DNA from: Leifsonia tongyongensis
GTDB lineage: Bacteria > Actinomycetota > Actinomycetes > Actinomycetales > Microbacteriaceae
DNA length: 64,000 nucleotides
Reading direction: 5' to 3'
Assembly: GCF_010686705.1 (NCBI RefSeq)
Contig: NZ_JAAGWY010000006.1
Span: forward strand, 1-64,000
Under the pieces are notes generated by a model. It saw only the letters and a list, made by a program, of their open reading frames with translations. It did not search any database and was not told the origin of the DNA. How positions within the stretch are numbered: the stretch's first letter is position 1; every line of letters starts with the position of its first letter. Shown in pieces: positions 35,873 through 43,564 of the stretch. The position numbers and the translations under genes are program-made.

Positions 35873-35915
35873 TAACGAAGAGGTAACGACCGCTAGTTAC
35901 CAGTTCGTTATTTTT
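35873..35915 (+). terminator. orphan rightward intrinsic terminator
   Basis: TAACGA (35873-35878) with TCGTTA (35905-35910) encloses GGTAAC (35882-35887) with GTTACC (35896-35901); TTTTT follows at 35911-35915. Upstream on this strand there is no gene for over 8 kb other than antisense, so it may end a small RNA started in the MarR control region. Confidence 0.55.
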
Positions 35916-35974
35916 CTGCGAATTTCCTTTGGGGCGGATAGCGACGGGCTTTGCCGCCGAATAGTTGTGATCAA

Positions 35975-35995
35975 GTACTGTGCGTGATACAGTAC
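35975..35995. promoter_or_regulatory. candidate PadR operator overlapping its -10
   Basis: GTACTGT-GCGTGAT-ACAGTAC, 7-bp perfect arms. TACAGT at 35988-35993 doubles as the -10 of the PadR gene, 7 nt before GTG 36001. Confidence 0.6.
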
Positions 35996-36000
35996 CTGTC

Positions 36001-36390
36001 GTGATGAACATACCGGATGCCGCGACGGGAGCGACGGGCGAGAACAACGCCTTCGCCGCCGATCTGCTGCGCGGCCACACCGACACGATCGTGCTCGGCA
36101 TCCTCCGTCGCAGCGAGCAGTACGGCTTCGAGATCTACAAGGCCATCCGCGATGCGACCGGCGGCGAGCACGAGATCAAAGAAGCGACCCTCTACGCCAC
36201 CTATCGTCGGCTCGAGAAGGACGGCCTCGTCGAGTCCTACTGGGGCGACGAGACCCAGGGCGGCCGGCGCAAGTACTACCGCATCACCGACGCCGGCCGC
36301 GCGGTCTACCGCGGCAACGTCGCGGCCTGGGTCGCGACCCGGCGCATCATCGACAACCTCCTCGACGTGAAGGACACGAAGAATGGCTGA
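36001..36390 (+). CDS. PadR-family regulator
   Basis: 129 residues with the PadR winged helix: ILGILRRSEQYGFEIYKAI, KEATLYATYRRLEKDGLVESYW, RRKYYRITDAGR. The leaderless GTG 36001 (ATG 36004 is the next codon) sits 7 nt after TACAGT. First gene of an operon with a HAAS protein and an ABC-2 exporter, the usual PadR-controlled arrangement; it probably senses the exported compound or membrane stress. Confidence 0.85.
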   Translation: MMNIPDAATGATGENNAFAADLLRGHTDTIVLGILRRSEQYGFEIYKAIRDATGGEHEIKEATLYATYRRLEKDGLVESYWGDETQGGRRKYYRITDAGRAVYRGNVAAWVATRRIIDNLLDVKDTKNG

Positions 36391-37309
36391 CAACACTTCT
36401 CCCCGCCCCCGTGGCGGCGACGTCCACCGGCTCCTCGACGAGGCCTTCGCCGGCATCGACATGACGCCGGAGACCCAGGATCTCAAAGAGGAGGTGCGCG
36501 CGAACCTCATGGCGCGCGTCGCCGACCTCGAGGCTGCGGGCGTCAGCCCCGTGGATGCTGCGCAGCAGGCCGTCGACGAGCTCGGTGATCTGCACGAACT
36601 CGTGAGCGAGTCGGTCGGCGCGTCCGGCGCGAGGCCGGCGACCGTCTCGGGCTCCCAGAGCGCGGCCGTCCGGCTGGCCAGGGTGCGCCCGAAGCCCGCA
36701 TTCGTCGTGCGCGTCGTCATCGAGTCGATCGTCGCGACGGCAGGCCTCGTGCTGGGCGGCGTGGGCGCGACCGGCGTGCTCCCGGTTCCGGTGGGCGTCA
36801 CCATCCTGCTGCTCGGCATCGGCGCCGCCGCGGTAGGCCTGATCGTCGGCGACTCGCTCATCCAGGAGACAACGGCGAACCATCCCATGCCCAGGGGCCG
36901 CGCAGGCGGCTATGCGCTCGCATCCTTCCTGTCGCTCTACGGGCTCGGTTTCGCGGGGCTCGTCGCCGTCGGCGCTCTTCCGCTGTGGGGGATCGTCTTC
37001 GCCGCAGTCGGCCTGGTGGCCGGCATCGTGCTCTTCGCCTTCCTCGGCGCGACTCAGACCAATCGCCACAAAGCGTGGGTGCGGCAGGCGCAGCGCGAAC
37101 TGACGGTGCCGAACCGCTTCGAGGAGGAACCCGAGTCGGCCGCCCGCTTCGGCATCTACACCGCCGTCATCTGGATCGTCGCACTCGCCGTCTTCGTGGT
37201 GCTGAGCTTCACGGTCGGCTGGCTCTGGTCGTGGCTCGCGCTGCTGGGCGGGTTCGTGGCCATGCTGCTCGTGCTCGCCCAGATGCTCTTCGGCTCACGC
37301 CGGAACTGA
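36383..37309 (+). CDS. HAAS / permease-prefix domain membrane protein
   Basis: 308 residues. The soluble N-terminal half (VHRLLDEAFAGIDMTPETQDLKEEV, AQQAVDELGDLHELV) matches the HAAS signalling domain that is paired with PadR regulators. The C-terminal half has about six membrane helices. It overlaps the PadR gene by 8 bp. Role: probably a membrane partner of the PadR switch; mechanism unproven. Confidence 0.75.
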   Translation: MADNTSPRPRGGDVHRLLDEAFAGIDMTPETQDLKEEVRANLMARVADLEAAGVSPVDAAQQAVDELGDLHELVSESVGASGARPATVSGSQSAAVRLARVRPKPAFVVRVVIESIVATAGLVLGGVGATGVLPVPVGVTILLLGIGAAAVGLIVGDSLIQETTANHPMPRGRAGGYALASFLSLYGLGFAGLVAVGALPLWGIVFAAVGLVAGIVLFAFLGATQTNRHKAWVRQAQRELTVPNRFEEEPESAARFGIYTAVIWIVALAVFVVLSFTVGWLWSWLALLGGFVAMLLVLAQMLFGSRRN

Positions 37310-37336
37310 ACTGCCGTAGTCGTAACAGAAAAAGAC

Positions 37337-37368
37337 GGTGGCCCGGATGCGCCAACATCCGAGCCACC
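37337..37368 (+). terminator. hairpin between HAAS gene and ABC genes
   Basis: GGTGGC-c-CGGATG pairs with CATCCG-a-GCCACC around CGCCAA. It is preceded by an A-run and lacks a T-tract. It may end the PadR-HAAS transcript partially, or serve as an attenuator for the ABC genes. Confidence 0.5.
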
Positions 37369-37481
37369 ACAACCCCAGCCGTTCCGCGAACGGAACCTGC
37401 GTCAACAGTCACCGAGGGTCCACCGCTATGGTACTGCGCAGTCCGGGCGTCACGGCTTCCACCGAAAGGAAGGACGCCACC

Positions 37482-38486
37482 ATGGCGATCAACACAACGC
37501 CGGCCCTCGAAGCCGACGGTCTCGTGAAGACATACTCCACAGGGCGAGGCAAGCCGCCCATCCGCGCGCTCGACGGCCTAAGCTTCGCCGCCGACGCGGG
37601 AACGGTGTTCGGCTTGCTCGGACCCAACGGCGCGGGCAAGTCGACGACCATCAAGATCCTCTCGACGCTGGCGAAAGCCGACGCCGGGAGGGCGACCGTG
37701 GCCGGGATCGACGTGAGTCGGCATCCGGCCCGGGTCCGCAAGGCGATCGGCTTCGTCGCACAGAAACCGGTGTCCGACCCCGTCGACACGGGCAGGGAGA
37801 ACCTCGTTCTCGCGGGCCGCCTCCAGGGACTGAGTGCACCGGATGCTCGCGCTCGGGCGGCCGAACTGCTCGACCGTTTCGGGCTCGGTGACGCGGCCGA
37901 CCGCCAGGTGAAGACCTACTCGGGCGGCATGGCCCGCAAGCTGGACGTCGCGATCGGCCTGATGAACCGGCCGCAGGTGCTGTTCCTCGACGAACCCACC
38001 ACCGGGCTCGATCCGGAAGCCCGCGCGGAGCTCTGGGCCGAGATCGAGAAGATGACCCGGATCGAGAACATGACCGTGCTGCTCACCACCCACTACCTCG
38101 AAGAGGCGGACCGGCTCGCCGCCCGGCTCGCGATCGTCGACCACGGCACCGTCGTCGCGCGTGGCACGCCGGAAGAGCTGAAGAACGGCCTGCGGGGAGA
38201 CGCCGTCATCATCGAACTGGCCCCAGACAGCGACCCGGCGTACGCCCTCGCCGCCCTCGCCAATGTGGAGGCGCTGCGCGAGATCGGAGCCGACGGACGC
38301 ACCATTCGTGCCAGGGCCGACCTCGGTGCGGCGACGCTTCCACAGGCGCTCGCCGCCCTCGAGCTGGCCGGGCTCCCGGTCGCATCCGCCACCGTCGCCC
38401 GCCCCAGCCTGGACGACGTGTACCTGCGGCACACCGGCCGCACCCTCAGCAAGGCACAGAACCACGCACTGGAGAACGCATCATGA
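37482..38486 (+). CDS. ABC exporter ATPase (DrrA-type)
   Basis: 334 residues: Walker A GPNGAGKST, Q-loop FVAQKP, signature YSGGMARKLD, Walker B VLFLDEPTTGLD, switch His in TTHYLEEAD. The C-terminal ~90 residues match the DUF4162 extension of daunorubicin-type exporters. AAGGA precedes ATG 37482. It pairs with the following permease (4-bp overlap). Confidence 0.92.
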   Translation: MAINTTPALEADGLVKTYSTGRGKPPIRALDGLSFAADAGTVFGLLGPNGAGKSTTIKILSTLAKADAGRATVAGIDVSRHPARVRKAIGFVAQKPVSDPVDTGRENLVLAGRLQGLSAPDARARAAELLDRFGLGDAADRQVKTYSGGMARKLDVAIGLMNRPQVLFLDEPTTGLDPEARAELWAEIEKMTRIENMTVLLTTHYLEEADRLAARLAIVDHGTVVARGTPEELKNGLRGDAVIIELAPDSDPAYALAALANVEALREIGADGRTIRARADLGAATLPQALAALELAGLPVASATVARPSLDDVYLRHTGRTLSKAQNHALENAS

Positions 38487-39262
38487 CCATCGCACTCACC
38501 CACACGTTCATCCTGACCGGGCGGATGCTGCGAGCGTTCAGCCGGTTCCCGGCCTTCCTCGTCATGAACCTCGTGCAGCCCGTGATCTGGTTGCTGCTCT
38601 TCGGGCAGCTCTTCAAGTCGGTCGTCGAGATCCCCGGCTTCGGCACGGGGCAGAGCTACCTCGAGTTCCTCACGCCCGGCATCGTCATGATGATGGCGCT
38701 GTTCGGCAGCGCGTGGTCGGGCACGGTGTACATCCAGGACATGCAGCGCGGAGTGATGGACCGCTTCCTCACGTCGCCGACGAGTCGTCCGGCGATGATC
38801 GTCTCGAGTCTCGTCTACCAGTCGATCCTCGCGATCGTGCAGAGCCTGATCGTGATCGGGATCGCCTGGCTCGCCGGCGCGCGGTTCTCGGGCGGGCTCG
38901 CGGGCATACTGATCCTGCTGCTCGCGGTCGTGCTCCTCACGGCGATCTTCTGTTCGCTCTCGAACGCGGCGGCGCTGCTCGCACGCGAGCAGACGGTGCT
39001 CATCGGGATCTCGCAGCTCATCACGCTGCCGCTCATGTTCCTGAGCTCGGCGATCATGAACACCGAACTGTCGCCGGAATGGGTGCAGACCGTCGCGAAG
39101 TACAACCCGTTCGAATGGGCGGTGGTCGTCGGGCGCGAGGCGCTCAGCGCGAGCCCCGACTGGGCCACGATCTGGGTGCACCTCGGATTTCTCTCGGCGC
39201 TCACCGTGGTGATGGCCGCGCTCGCCACGAGCGCGTTCCGCGTCTACCAGCGCTCGGCATAA
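38483..39262 (+). CDS. ABC-2 type permease (DrrB-type)
   Basis: 259 residues with six membrane helices and the ABC-2 signature near LPLMFLSSAIMNTELSPEWVQTVAKYNPFEWAVV (at about 175-210). With the DrrA-type ATPase it forms a homodimeric-permease exporter for a drug, lipid or pigment. The substrate is not predictable. Confidence 0.9.
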   Translation: MTIALTHTFILTGRMLRAFSRFPAFLVMNLVQPVIWLLLFGQLFKSVVEIPGFGTGQSYLEFLTPGIVMMMALFGSAWSGTVYIQDMQRGVMDRFLTSPTSRPAMIVSSLVYQSILAIVQSLIVIGIAWLAGARFSGGLAGILILLLAVVLLTAIFCSLSNAAALLAREQTVLIGISQLITLPLMFLSSAIMNTELSPEWVQTVAKYNPFEWAVVVGREALSASPDWATIWVHLGFLSALTVVMAALATSAFRVYQRSA

Positions 39263-39281
39263 GCCGCGCGCGGCGCCCAGA

Positions 39282-39347
39282 GGAGATTGGTTGCCACGAA
39301 TTCGGTTTCAAGTTCAGCTGAAGCGAATTCTCTGGCAACCAATCTCC
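39282..39347. terminator. bidirectional palindrome between convergent genes
   Basis: GGAGATTGGTTGCCA (39282-39296) pairs with TGGCAACCAATCTCC (39333-39347), and inner GAATTC copies (39298-39303, 39325-39330) extend the stem. It exactly fills the 85-bp space between the permease stop (39262) and the regulator stop (39348), so it should terminate both. It is 66 bp long and lacks CGAG ends, so it is not a member of the 57-bp set. Confidence 0.75.
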
Positions 39348-40097
39348 CTAGAACAGGTCGGGGCTGGGCGCGCTCGCGTGGCGGATCGAGACGTCGGCGT
39401 GACGGTCGAACCGGTAGCCGACGCCGCGCACGGTGCGGACGATGTCTTCGTAGCGGCCGAGCTTCGCACGAAGTCGGCGCACGTGCACGTCGATGGTCCG
39501 CTCGTTCGGGACCTCGTCGTCCGCCGCGCTCCACAGGGATGCGATGAGTTCCGCGCGCTCGATCGTGCGTCCCTCGCGCAGCACCAGGTACTGCAGCAGC
39601 TCGAACTCCTTGTAGGTGAGGGCGGCAGGCTGATTGTCGAGCACCAGGCGCTTGCGCGAGATGTCCACGACGACGCCGCCGGATGCGCGATCCTCGTCTT
39701 CCTCGTCGGCAACGTGGCGGTGCTTGGCGATCGCCGCAGGGTCTTGGAGTGCGAGGCGGACCACATCCACGTCACGTCCGCCTGCGCCCTCGGGGGCGAG
39801 GGCGACGGCGGCGTAGGTCTCGGCGGCCGGCGCGAGCTCGGCGGTGAGGCGCTTGAGTGCCTCGACGATGCGGCCCAGGTCGGTGCCCGCCGCAGCGGCC
39901 TTCGCCTCGTCGATTCCGACGTAGAGAACGAATCCGCGGGCTTCGGTGCCGTTGGGGACGGCCCGGATCTTCTGCGCGGCGGCAGCGCCAGGAGCGGATG
40001 CACCGGGAGCGGATGCGGCAGGAGCAGCGGATGCTGCCGTGGTGGTGAGGCGACGGGCAGGGGTGTACGGAGCGGTTTCGACGGTTGCGAGAGACAT
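39348..40097 (-). CDS. winged-helix (OmpR/PhoB-type) regulator without receiver domain
   Basis: 249 residues. An Ala/Pro-rich N-terminus (1-45) is followed by a small alpha/beta segment (about 50-120: RGFVLYVGIDEAKAAAAGTD) and a C-terminal PhoB-type winged helix (about 145-235: ALTYKEFELLQYLVLREGRTIERAELI, RTIDVHVRRLRAKLG, VRTVRGVGYRF). No phospho-acceptor domain is present, so activation must be by ligand or partner. Its transcript has a ~210-nt leader preceded by a Cys-rich leader peptide. AAAGGA lies 8 nt before ATG 40097. Confidence 0.8.
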   Translation of the reverse strand: MSLATVETAPYTPARRLTTTAASAAPAASAPGASAPGAAAAQKIRAVPNGTEARGFVLYVGIDEAKAAAAGTDLGRIVEALKRLTAELAPAAETYAAVALAPEGAGGRDVDVVRLALQDPAAIAKHRHVADEEDEDRASGGVVVDISRKRLVLDNQPAALTYKEFELLQYLVLREGRTIERAELIASLWSAADDEVPNERTIDVHVRRLRAKLGRYEDIVRTVRGVGYRFDRHADVSIRHASAPSPDLF

Positions 40098-40220
40098 GGG
40101 AGGAATCCTTTGGGGTGATGATGCGGTGAATCCGTCGCAGTCTGGGTGGTCCAGTGCCGAAAAGGGATACGGCTGTGCCAGGGATTCGTGTGTTGTGTCG
40201 GGCCTCAGATCGGCCGGTAT

Positions 40221-40243
40221 CGGATGCGGGTGTGGGGCATCCG
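40221..40243 (-). other. leader hairpin upstream of the regulator
   Basis: CGGATGC (40221-40227) and GCATCCG (40237-40243) form a 7-bp stem with a 9-nt loop between the leader peptide and the regulator start. It is a candidate attenuator structure. Apart from the leader peptide and this hairpin, the 370-base gap 40098-40467 contains no other gene. Confidence 0.4.
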
Positions 40244-40309
40244 GGGAGTCCGCGGCCGTAAACGACTCAGTAGGTCGGCGGCGTCGGGACTCGGCGAAGG
40301 GTCGTCAGA

Positions 40310-40414
40310 TCAGCGACACATTCGGCAACACATGACAGCGTCGCGGCCGGGCATCATCATGCCGGCATCCCCAGGGGCCTCGAAGGAGGTCAGGGTACGC
40401 GAATCGTGAGTCAT
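40310..40414 (-). CDS. leaderless Cys-rich leader peptide, 34 aa
   Basis: Minus-strand frame starting ATG 40414 and ending in MCCRMCR then TGA. Three of the last six residues are Cys, and there is a rare CGA arginine codon between them. TTGACA-N18-TTTACT lies upstream with 7 nt to the ATG and no ribosome site, so translation would start at the first nucleotide. Cys-ending upstream ORFs are known in mycobacteria to act in cysteine-responsive attenuation. Here it probably reports cysteine charging to the downstream winged-helix regulator. Confidence 0.6.
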   Translation of the reverse strand: MTHDSRTLTSFEAPGDAGMMMPGRDAVMCCRMCR

Positions 40415-40421
40415 GCTGGCT

Positions 40422-40451
40422 AGTAAAACGGAGAATGACTCGTGATGTCAA
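40422..40451 (-). promoter_or_regulatory. promoter of the leader peptide-regulator unit
   Basis: Read on the minus strand: TTGACA (40451-40446), an 18-bp spacer, TTTACT (40427-40422), then 7 nt to ATG 40414. The -35 is a perfect consensus match. Confidence 0.65.
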
Positions 40452-40467
40452 ATCATTACGGAATGTT

Positions 40468-41100
40468 TCAGACCGTTCCGTACAGGCGGTCGCCGGCGTC
40501 ACCGAGGCCGGGAACGATGTAGCCGTGCTCGTTGAGGCGTTCGTCCAGGGCGCCGAGGACGATCGTGACGTCGCGCCCCTCCGTCGCCTTCTCGAGAGCT
40601 GCGAGGCCCTCCGGCGCCGCGAGGAGGCAGATGGCGGTCACATCGACCGCGCCGCGCTTGAAGAGGAACTCGATCGCGGTTCCGAGAGAGCCGCCGGTCG
40701 CGAGCATCGGGTCGAGCACGAAGCACTGGCGGTCGGAGAGGTCCTCCGGCAGCCGCTCGGCATAGGTGGTCGGTTCGAGGGTCTCCTCGTTGCGGACCAT
40801 GCCGAGGAAGCCGACCTCGGCGCTCGGCATCAGTCTCACCATGCCTTCGAGCATCCCGAGACCGGCGCGCAGGATCGGGACGACCAGCGGTTTCGGCTGG
40901 CTCAGGGTCACACCGGTGGTCGAGGTGACGGGCGTCTCGATGTCGACGGGCTCCACGCGCACCGCACGGGTCGCCTCGTACGCGAGCAGTGTCACGAGCT
41001 CCTCGGTCAGGGCCCGGAAGATCACAGACGGGGTGTTCTTGTTGCGGAGCACCGTCAGTTTGTGGGTGATCAAGGGGTGGTCTGCAACGTGGACTCGCAT
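40468..41100 (-). CDS. upp: uracil phosphoribosyltransferase
   Basis: 210 residues converting uracil and PRPP to UMP. PRPP-binding loop [19 protein letters not shown]; uracil-site C-terminus [17 protein letters not shown]; early block [11 protein letters not shown]. Leaderless start: TAGATT 6 nt before ATG 41100. It is divergent from tadA and connects with the base-salvage theme of 23128-26124. Confidence 0.95.
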   Translation of the reverse strand: MRVHVADHPLITHKLTVLRNKNTPSVIFRALTEELVTLLAYEATRAVRVEPVDIETPVTSTTGVTLSQPKPLVVPILRAGLGMLEGMVRLMPSAEVGFLGMVRNEETLEPTTYAERLPEDLSDRQCFVLDPMLATGGSLGTAIEFLFKRGAVDVTAICLLAAPEGLAALEKATEGRDVTIVLGALDERLNEHGYIVPGLGDAGDRLYGTV

Positions 41101-41153
41101 AGGCTCAATCTATCGGACTGCCGCGATGAGCGCCCGGCGAACGGAGGAGACGA

Positions 41154-41621
41154 GTGGCCCTGGCTGCCCCCGCCGGATTCGACGCGTTGATGCGCAAGGC
41201 GATAGCCGAGGCGAGGCGAGCACTGGACACCGGCGATGTGCCGGTCGCGGCTCTCGTCGTGGATGCGGACGGCCGCGTCATCGGGACCGGCCGCAACGAG
41301 CGCGAGCTGCGCCACGATCCCACGGCGCATGCCGAGGTCCTCGCCCTGCGCGAGGCTGCGGCAGCGCGCGACGACTGGCACCTCGAGGGATGCACCCTCG
41401 TGGTCACCCTCGAACCGTGCGTGATGTGCGCCGGGGCGATTCTCGCCGCGAGGGTGCCCCGGGTGGTGTTCGGCGCATGGGACGAGAAGGCCGGCGCGGC
41501 CGGGTCGGTGTACGACGTGCTCCGCGACCGTCGGCTCAACCACCGGGTCGAAGTGTTCGCCGGGGTCGAGGCCGAGGCGTGCGGCGAACTCCTGTACGAC
41601 TTCTTCGTCGCGAAGCGCTGA
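41154..41621 (+). CDS. tadA: tRNA-adenosine deaminase
   Basis: 155-residue CDA-fold enzyme making inosine-34 in tRNA-Arg. Zinc motifs: HAEVLALREAA (His and catalytic Glu) and EPCVMCAGAI. The C-terminus GELLYDFFVAKR is typical of TadA. GTG 41154 has GGAGGAG upstream. 155 residues is the normal length. Confidence 0.92.
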   Translation: MALAAPAGFDALMRKAIAEARRALDTGDVPVAALVVDADGRVIGTGRNERELRHDPTAHAEVLALREAAAARDDWHLEGCTLVVTLEPCVMCAGAILAARVPRVVFGAWDEKAGAAGSVYDVLRDRRLNHRVEVFAGVEAEACGELLYDFFVAKR

Positions 41622-41655
41622 GCTCGCGCATCCGCTCGCGCTGGGCGCGCCGCCC

Positions 41656-42618
41656 CTACTCGAGGCCTTTGATGACGATGGCGTCGGTGGCCGGGTGCGT
41701 CCCCTCGGGGTCGACCCAGACATCCGGTTCGATGTAGATCACGCGAGCGACCGGCACGGCCTTGCGGATGCGCGCCTCCACGACGTCGATCGCGTTCGCC
41801 ACATCCGCCAGCCGGTCGTCGCCCGCCACGGCCACTTTCGTCGCCACCAGGAGTTCGTCCGGGCCCAGGTACAACGTCTTCATATGGATGATGCGCTCGA
41901 CTTCATCGCCGTCGAGCACCGCTCGCTCGATTGCAGCGAGGTCGTCATCGCTCGCCCCCTCGCCGACCAGCAGGCTCTTCGTCTCGATTCCGAGGACGAT
42001 CGCGACCGCGATGAGCAGCGTGCCGATCAGCAGGGTGCCGATCCCGTCGAAAACGCCGTTGCCGGTGATGGCCGTGAGCCCGACGCCGAACAGCGCGAAC
42101 ACGAGACCGATGAGCGCCGCGACGTCCTCGAGCAGCACGACCGGGAGTTCGGGAGCCTTGGCGCGGCGGATGAACTGGGCCCACGACTGCGCGCCCTTCA
42201 GCGGGGTGGACTCCCGGACCGCCGTGCGCAGCGAGAAGCTCTCGAGCCCGATGGCGATGAGCAGCACGAGCAGGGGCACCCAGATGTTCTCGAGCGCATG
42301 CGGATGCCGCAGTTTCTCGATGCCCTCATATAAGGAGAACACGCCACCGACCGAGAACAGGATGATCGACACGACGAACGCGTACACGTACCGCTCGCGG
42401 CCGTAGCCGAACGGATGCTCTTTGTCGGCCCTCTTCTTCGCCTGCCGGCCGCCGAGCATGAGCAACAGCTGGTTGCCGGAGTCGGCGAGCGAGTGGACGC
42501 CCTCGGCGAGCATCGACGACGACCCCGAGACGAACCACGCGATGAACTTGGTCAGAGCGATTCCGAGGTTGGCGAGAAGGGCCGCGAAGATCGCCTTGTT
42601 TCCACCGGATGCGCTCAT
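41656..42618 (-). CDS. cation diffusion facilitator transporter
   Basis: 320 residues, about six membrane helices followed by a cytoplasmic metal-binding domain. Metal residues occur in LAEGVHSLADSGNQ (the HxxxD of helix 2) and in the fifth-helix region EDVAALIGL. A conserved HPFGYGRERY lies between helices. It probably exports Zn, Fe or Mn. Leaderless start, TAGGAT 7 nt before ATG 42618. Tail to tail with tadA. Confidence 0.88.
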   Translation of the reverse strand: MSASGGNKAIFAALLANLGIALTKFIAWFVSGSSSMLAEGVHSLADSGNQLLLMLGGRQAKKRADKEHPFGYGRERYVYAFVVSIILFSVGGVFSLYEGIEKLRHPHALENIWVPLLVLLIAIGLESFSLRTAVRESTPLKGAQSWAQFIRRAKAPELPVVLLEDVAALIGLVFALFGVGLTAITGNGVFDGIGTLLIGTLLIAVAIVLGIETKSLLVGEGASDDDLAAIERAVLDGDEVERIIHMKTLYLGPDELLVATKVAVAGDDRLADVANAIDVVEARIRKAVPVARVIYIEPDVWVDPEGTHPATDAIVIKGLE

Positions 42619-42625
42619 GCTGACA

Positions 42626-42635
42626 ATCCTAGGAT
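42626..42635. promoter_or_regulatory. palindromic -10 shared by divergent leaderless genes
   Basis: ATCCTAGGAT reads TAGGAT on both strands. It lies 7 nt before ATG 42618 (minus) and 6 nt before GTG 42642 (plus). The two predicted transcription starts are 24 bp apart. Confidence 0.7.
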
Positions 42636-42641
42636 GGTCGT

Positions 42642-43490
42642 GTGACCGAGACCCAGAGCATCCTTCTTCCCACCATCGCGATCCTGGGCGCAGGCTCGAT
42701 GGGCCGCGCCATCCTCAGCGGACTGCTGAAACCCGGGGTGGAGGTCCAGGGGGGCATCCGCGTGACGAACCGGACCAGCGAGAAGGCTCACGACTTCGCG
42801 GAGGCCCCCGGAATAACGGCCTTCGCGACCGAGGAGGAGGCCGAAGCCAACCAGCTTGCCGTGGCCGGGGCTGAGATCGTGCTCGTTGCGGTCAAACCGG
42901 GCATGGTGACCGACCTGCTGCGCGAGATCGCGAGTTCGGTCACGCCCGGTGCCGTCGTCGTGAGTGTGGCAGCCGGTGTCACCATTGCGACCTTCGAGTC
43001 GATCCTGCCGAAGTCGGTCTCCGTCGTCCGCTCGATGCCCAACACGCCGGCGATCGTCGGGCGTGCGGTCACCGGCATCAGCGGCGGCCCTCGTTCGACG
43101 GCCGACGACCTGGCCCTCGTGCGCACCCTGTTCGAGACCGTCGGCGAGGTCGTCGAGGTTCCGGAGAGCCAACTGGATGCCCTGGGCACCATCTCCGGGT
43201 CGGGTCCCGCCTACGTCTTCTACCTCATCGAGCAGCTGACGGCGACGGCGGTGGACAAAGGGTTCACTCCCGAGCAGGCGAAGACGCTGGTCCACGGGAC
43301 GTTCCTGGGCGCATCCGAACTGCTGGTCGCATCCGGTGAGGACCCCGCGGAGCTGCGCCGCCGTGTCACCAGCCCCAACGGGACCACCGAGCGCGCGATC
43401 GGCGTGCTCGAGACCGCCCACCTGAAGGCACTCTTCGACCGAGCGACCGACGCCGCACTCGCGCGCGCCCGCGAACTCGCCGAGCCGTAG
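42642..43490 (+). CDS. proC: pyrroline-5-carboxylate reductase
   Basis: 282 residues; last step of proline synthesis. NADPH fold ILGAGSMGRAILSGLL; VAVKPGM; VVRSMPNTPAIVG; C-terminal signature ALGTISGSGPAYVFYLIEQL and VTSPNGTTERAIGVLE. In mycobacteria proC is likewise followed by the HTH and bS22 genes found here at 45161 and 45426. Leaderless GTG. Confidence 0.95.
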   Translation: MTETQSILLPTIAILGAGSMGRAILSGLLKPGVEVQGGIRVTNRTSEKAHDFAEAPGITAFATEEEAEANQLAVAGAEIVLVAVKPGMVTDLLREIASSVTPGAVVVSVAAGVTIATFESILPKSVSVVRSMPNTPAIVGRAVTGISGGPRSTADDLALVRTLFETVGEVVEVPESQLDALGTISGSGPAYVFYLIEQLTATAVDKGFTPEQAKTLVHGTFLGASELLVASGEDPAELRRRVTSPNGTTERAIGVLETAHLKALFDRATDAALARARELAEP

Positions 43491-43507
43491 CCCTACGAGC
43501 CGACCGC

Positions 43508-43564
43508 CGAGCACAGGGTTCTTCCCGAAAAGATTGCGTTATTTCGGGAAGGACCCTGTGCTCG
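43508..43564. repeat. 57-bp intergenic palindrome (copy C)
   Basis: Arms 43508-43530 and 43542-43564 form a 23-bp stem with a single mismatch and an 11-nt loop; ends are CGAG and CTCG. It follows the proC stop and includes the last codons of the convergent gene, so it may terminate both. Its arms are closely related to those at 44530. Confidence 0.75.

Noticed and set aside
36001-39262. PadR-ABC locus as a toxin-antitoxin or secretion system
   Set aside because: Composition (PadR, HAAS, DrrA-type ATPase, ABC-2 permease) is that of a standard regulated exporter.
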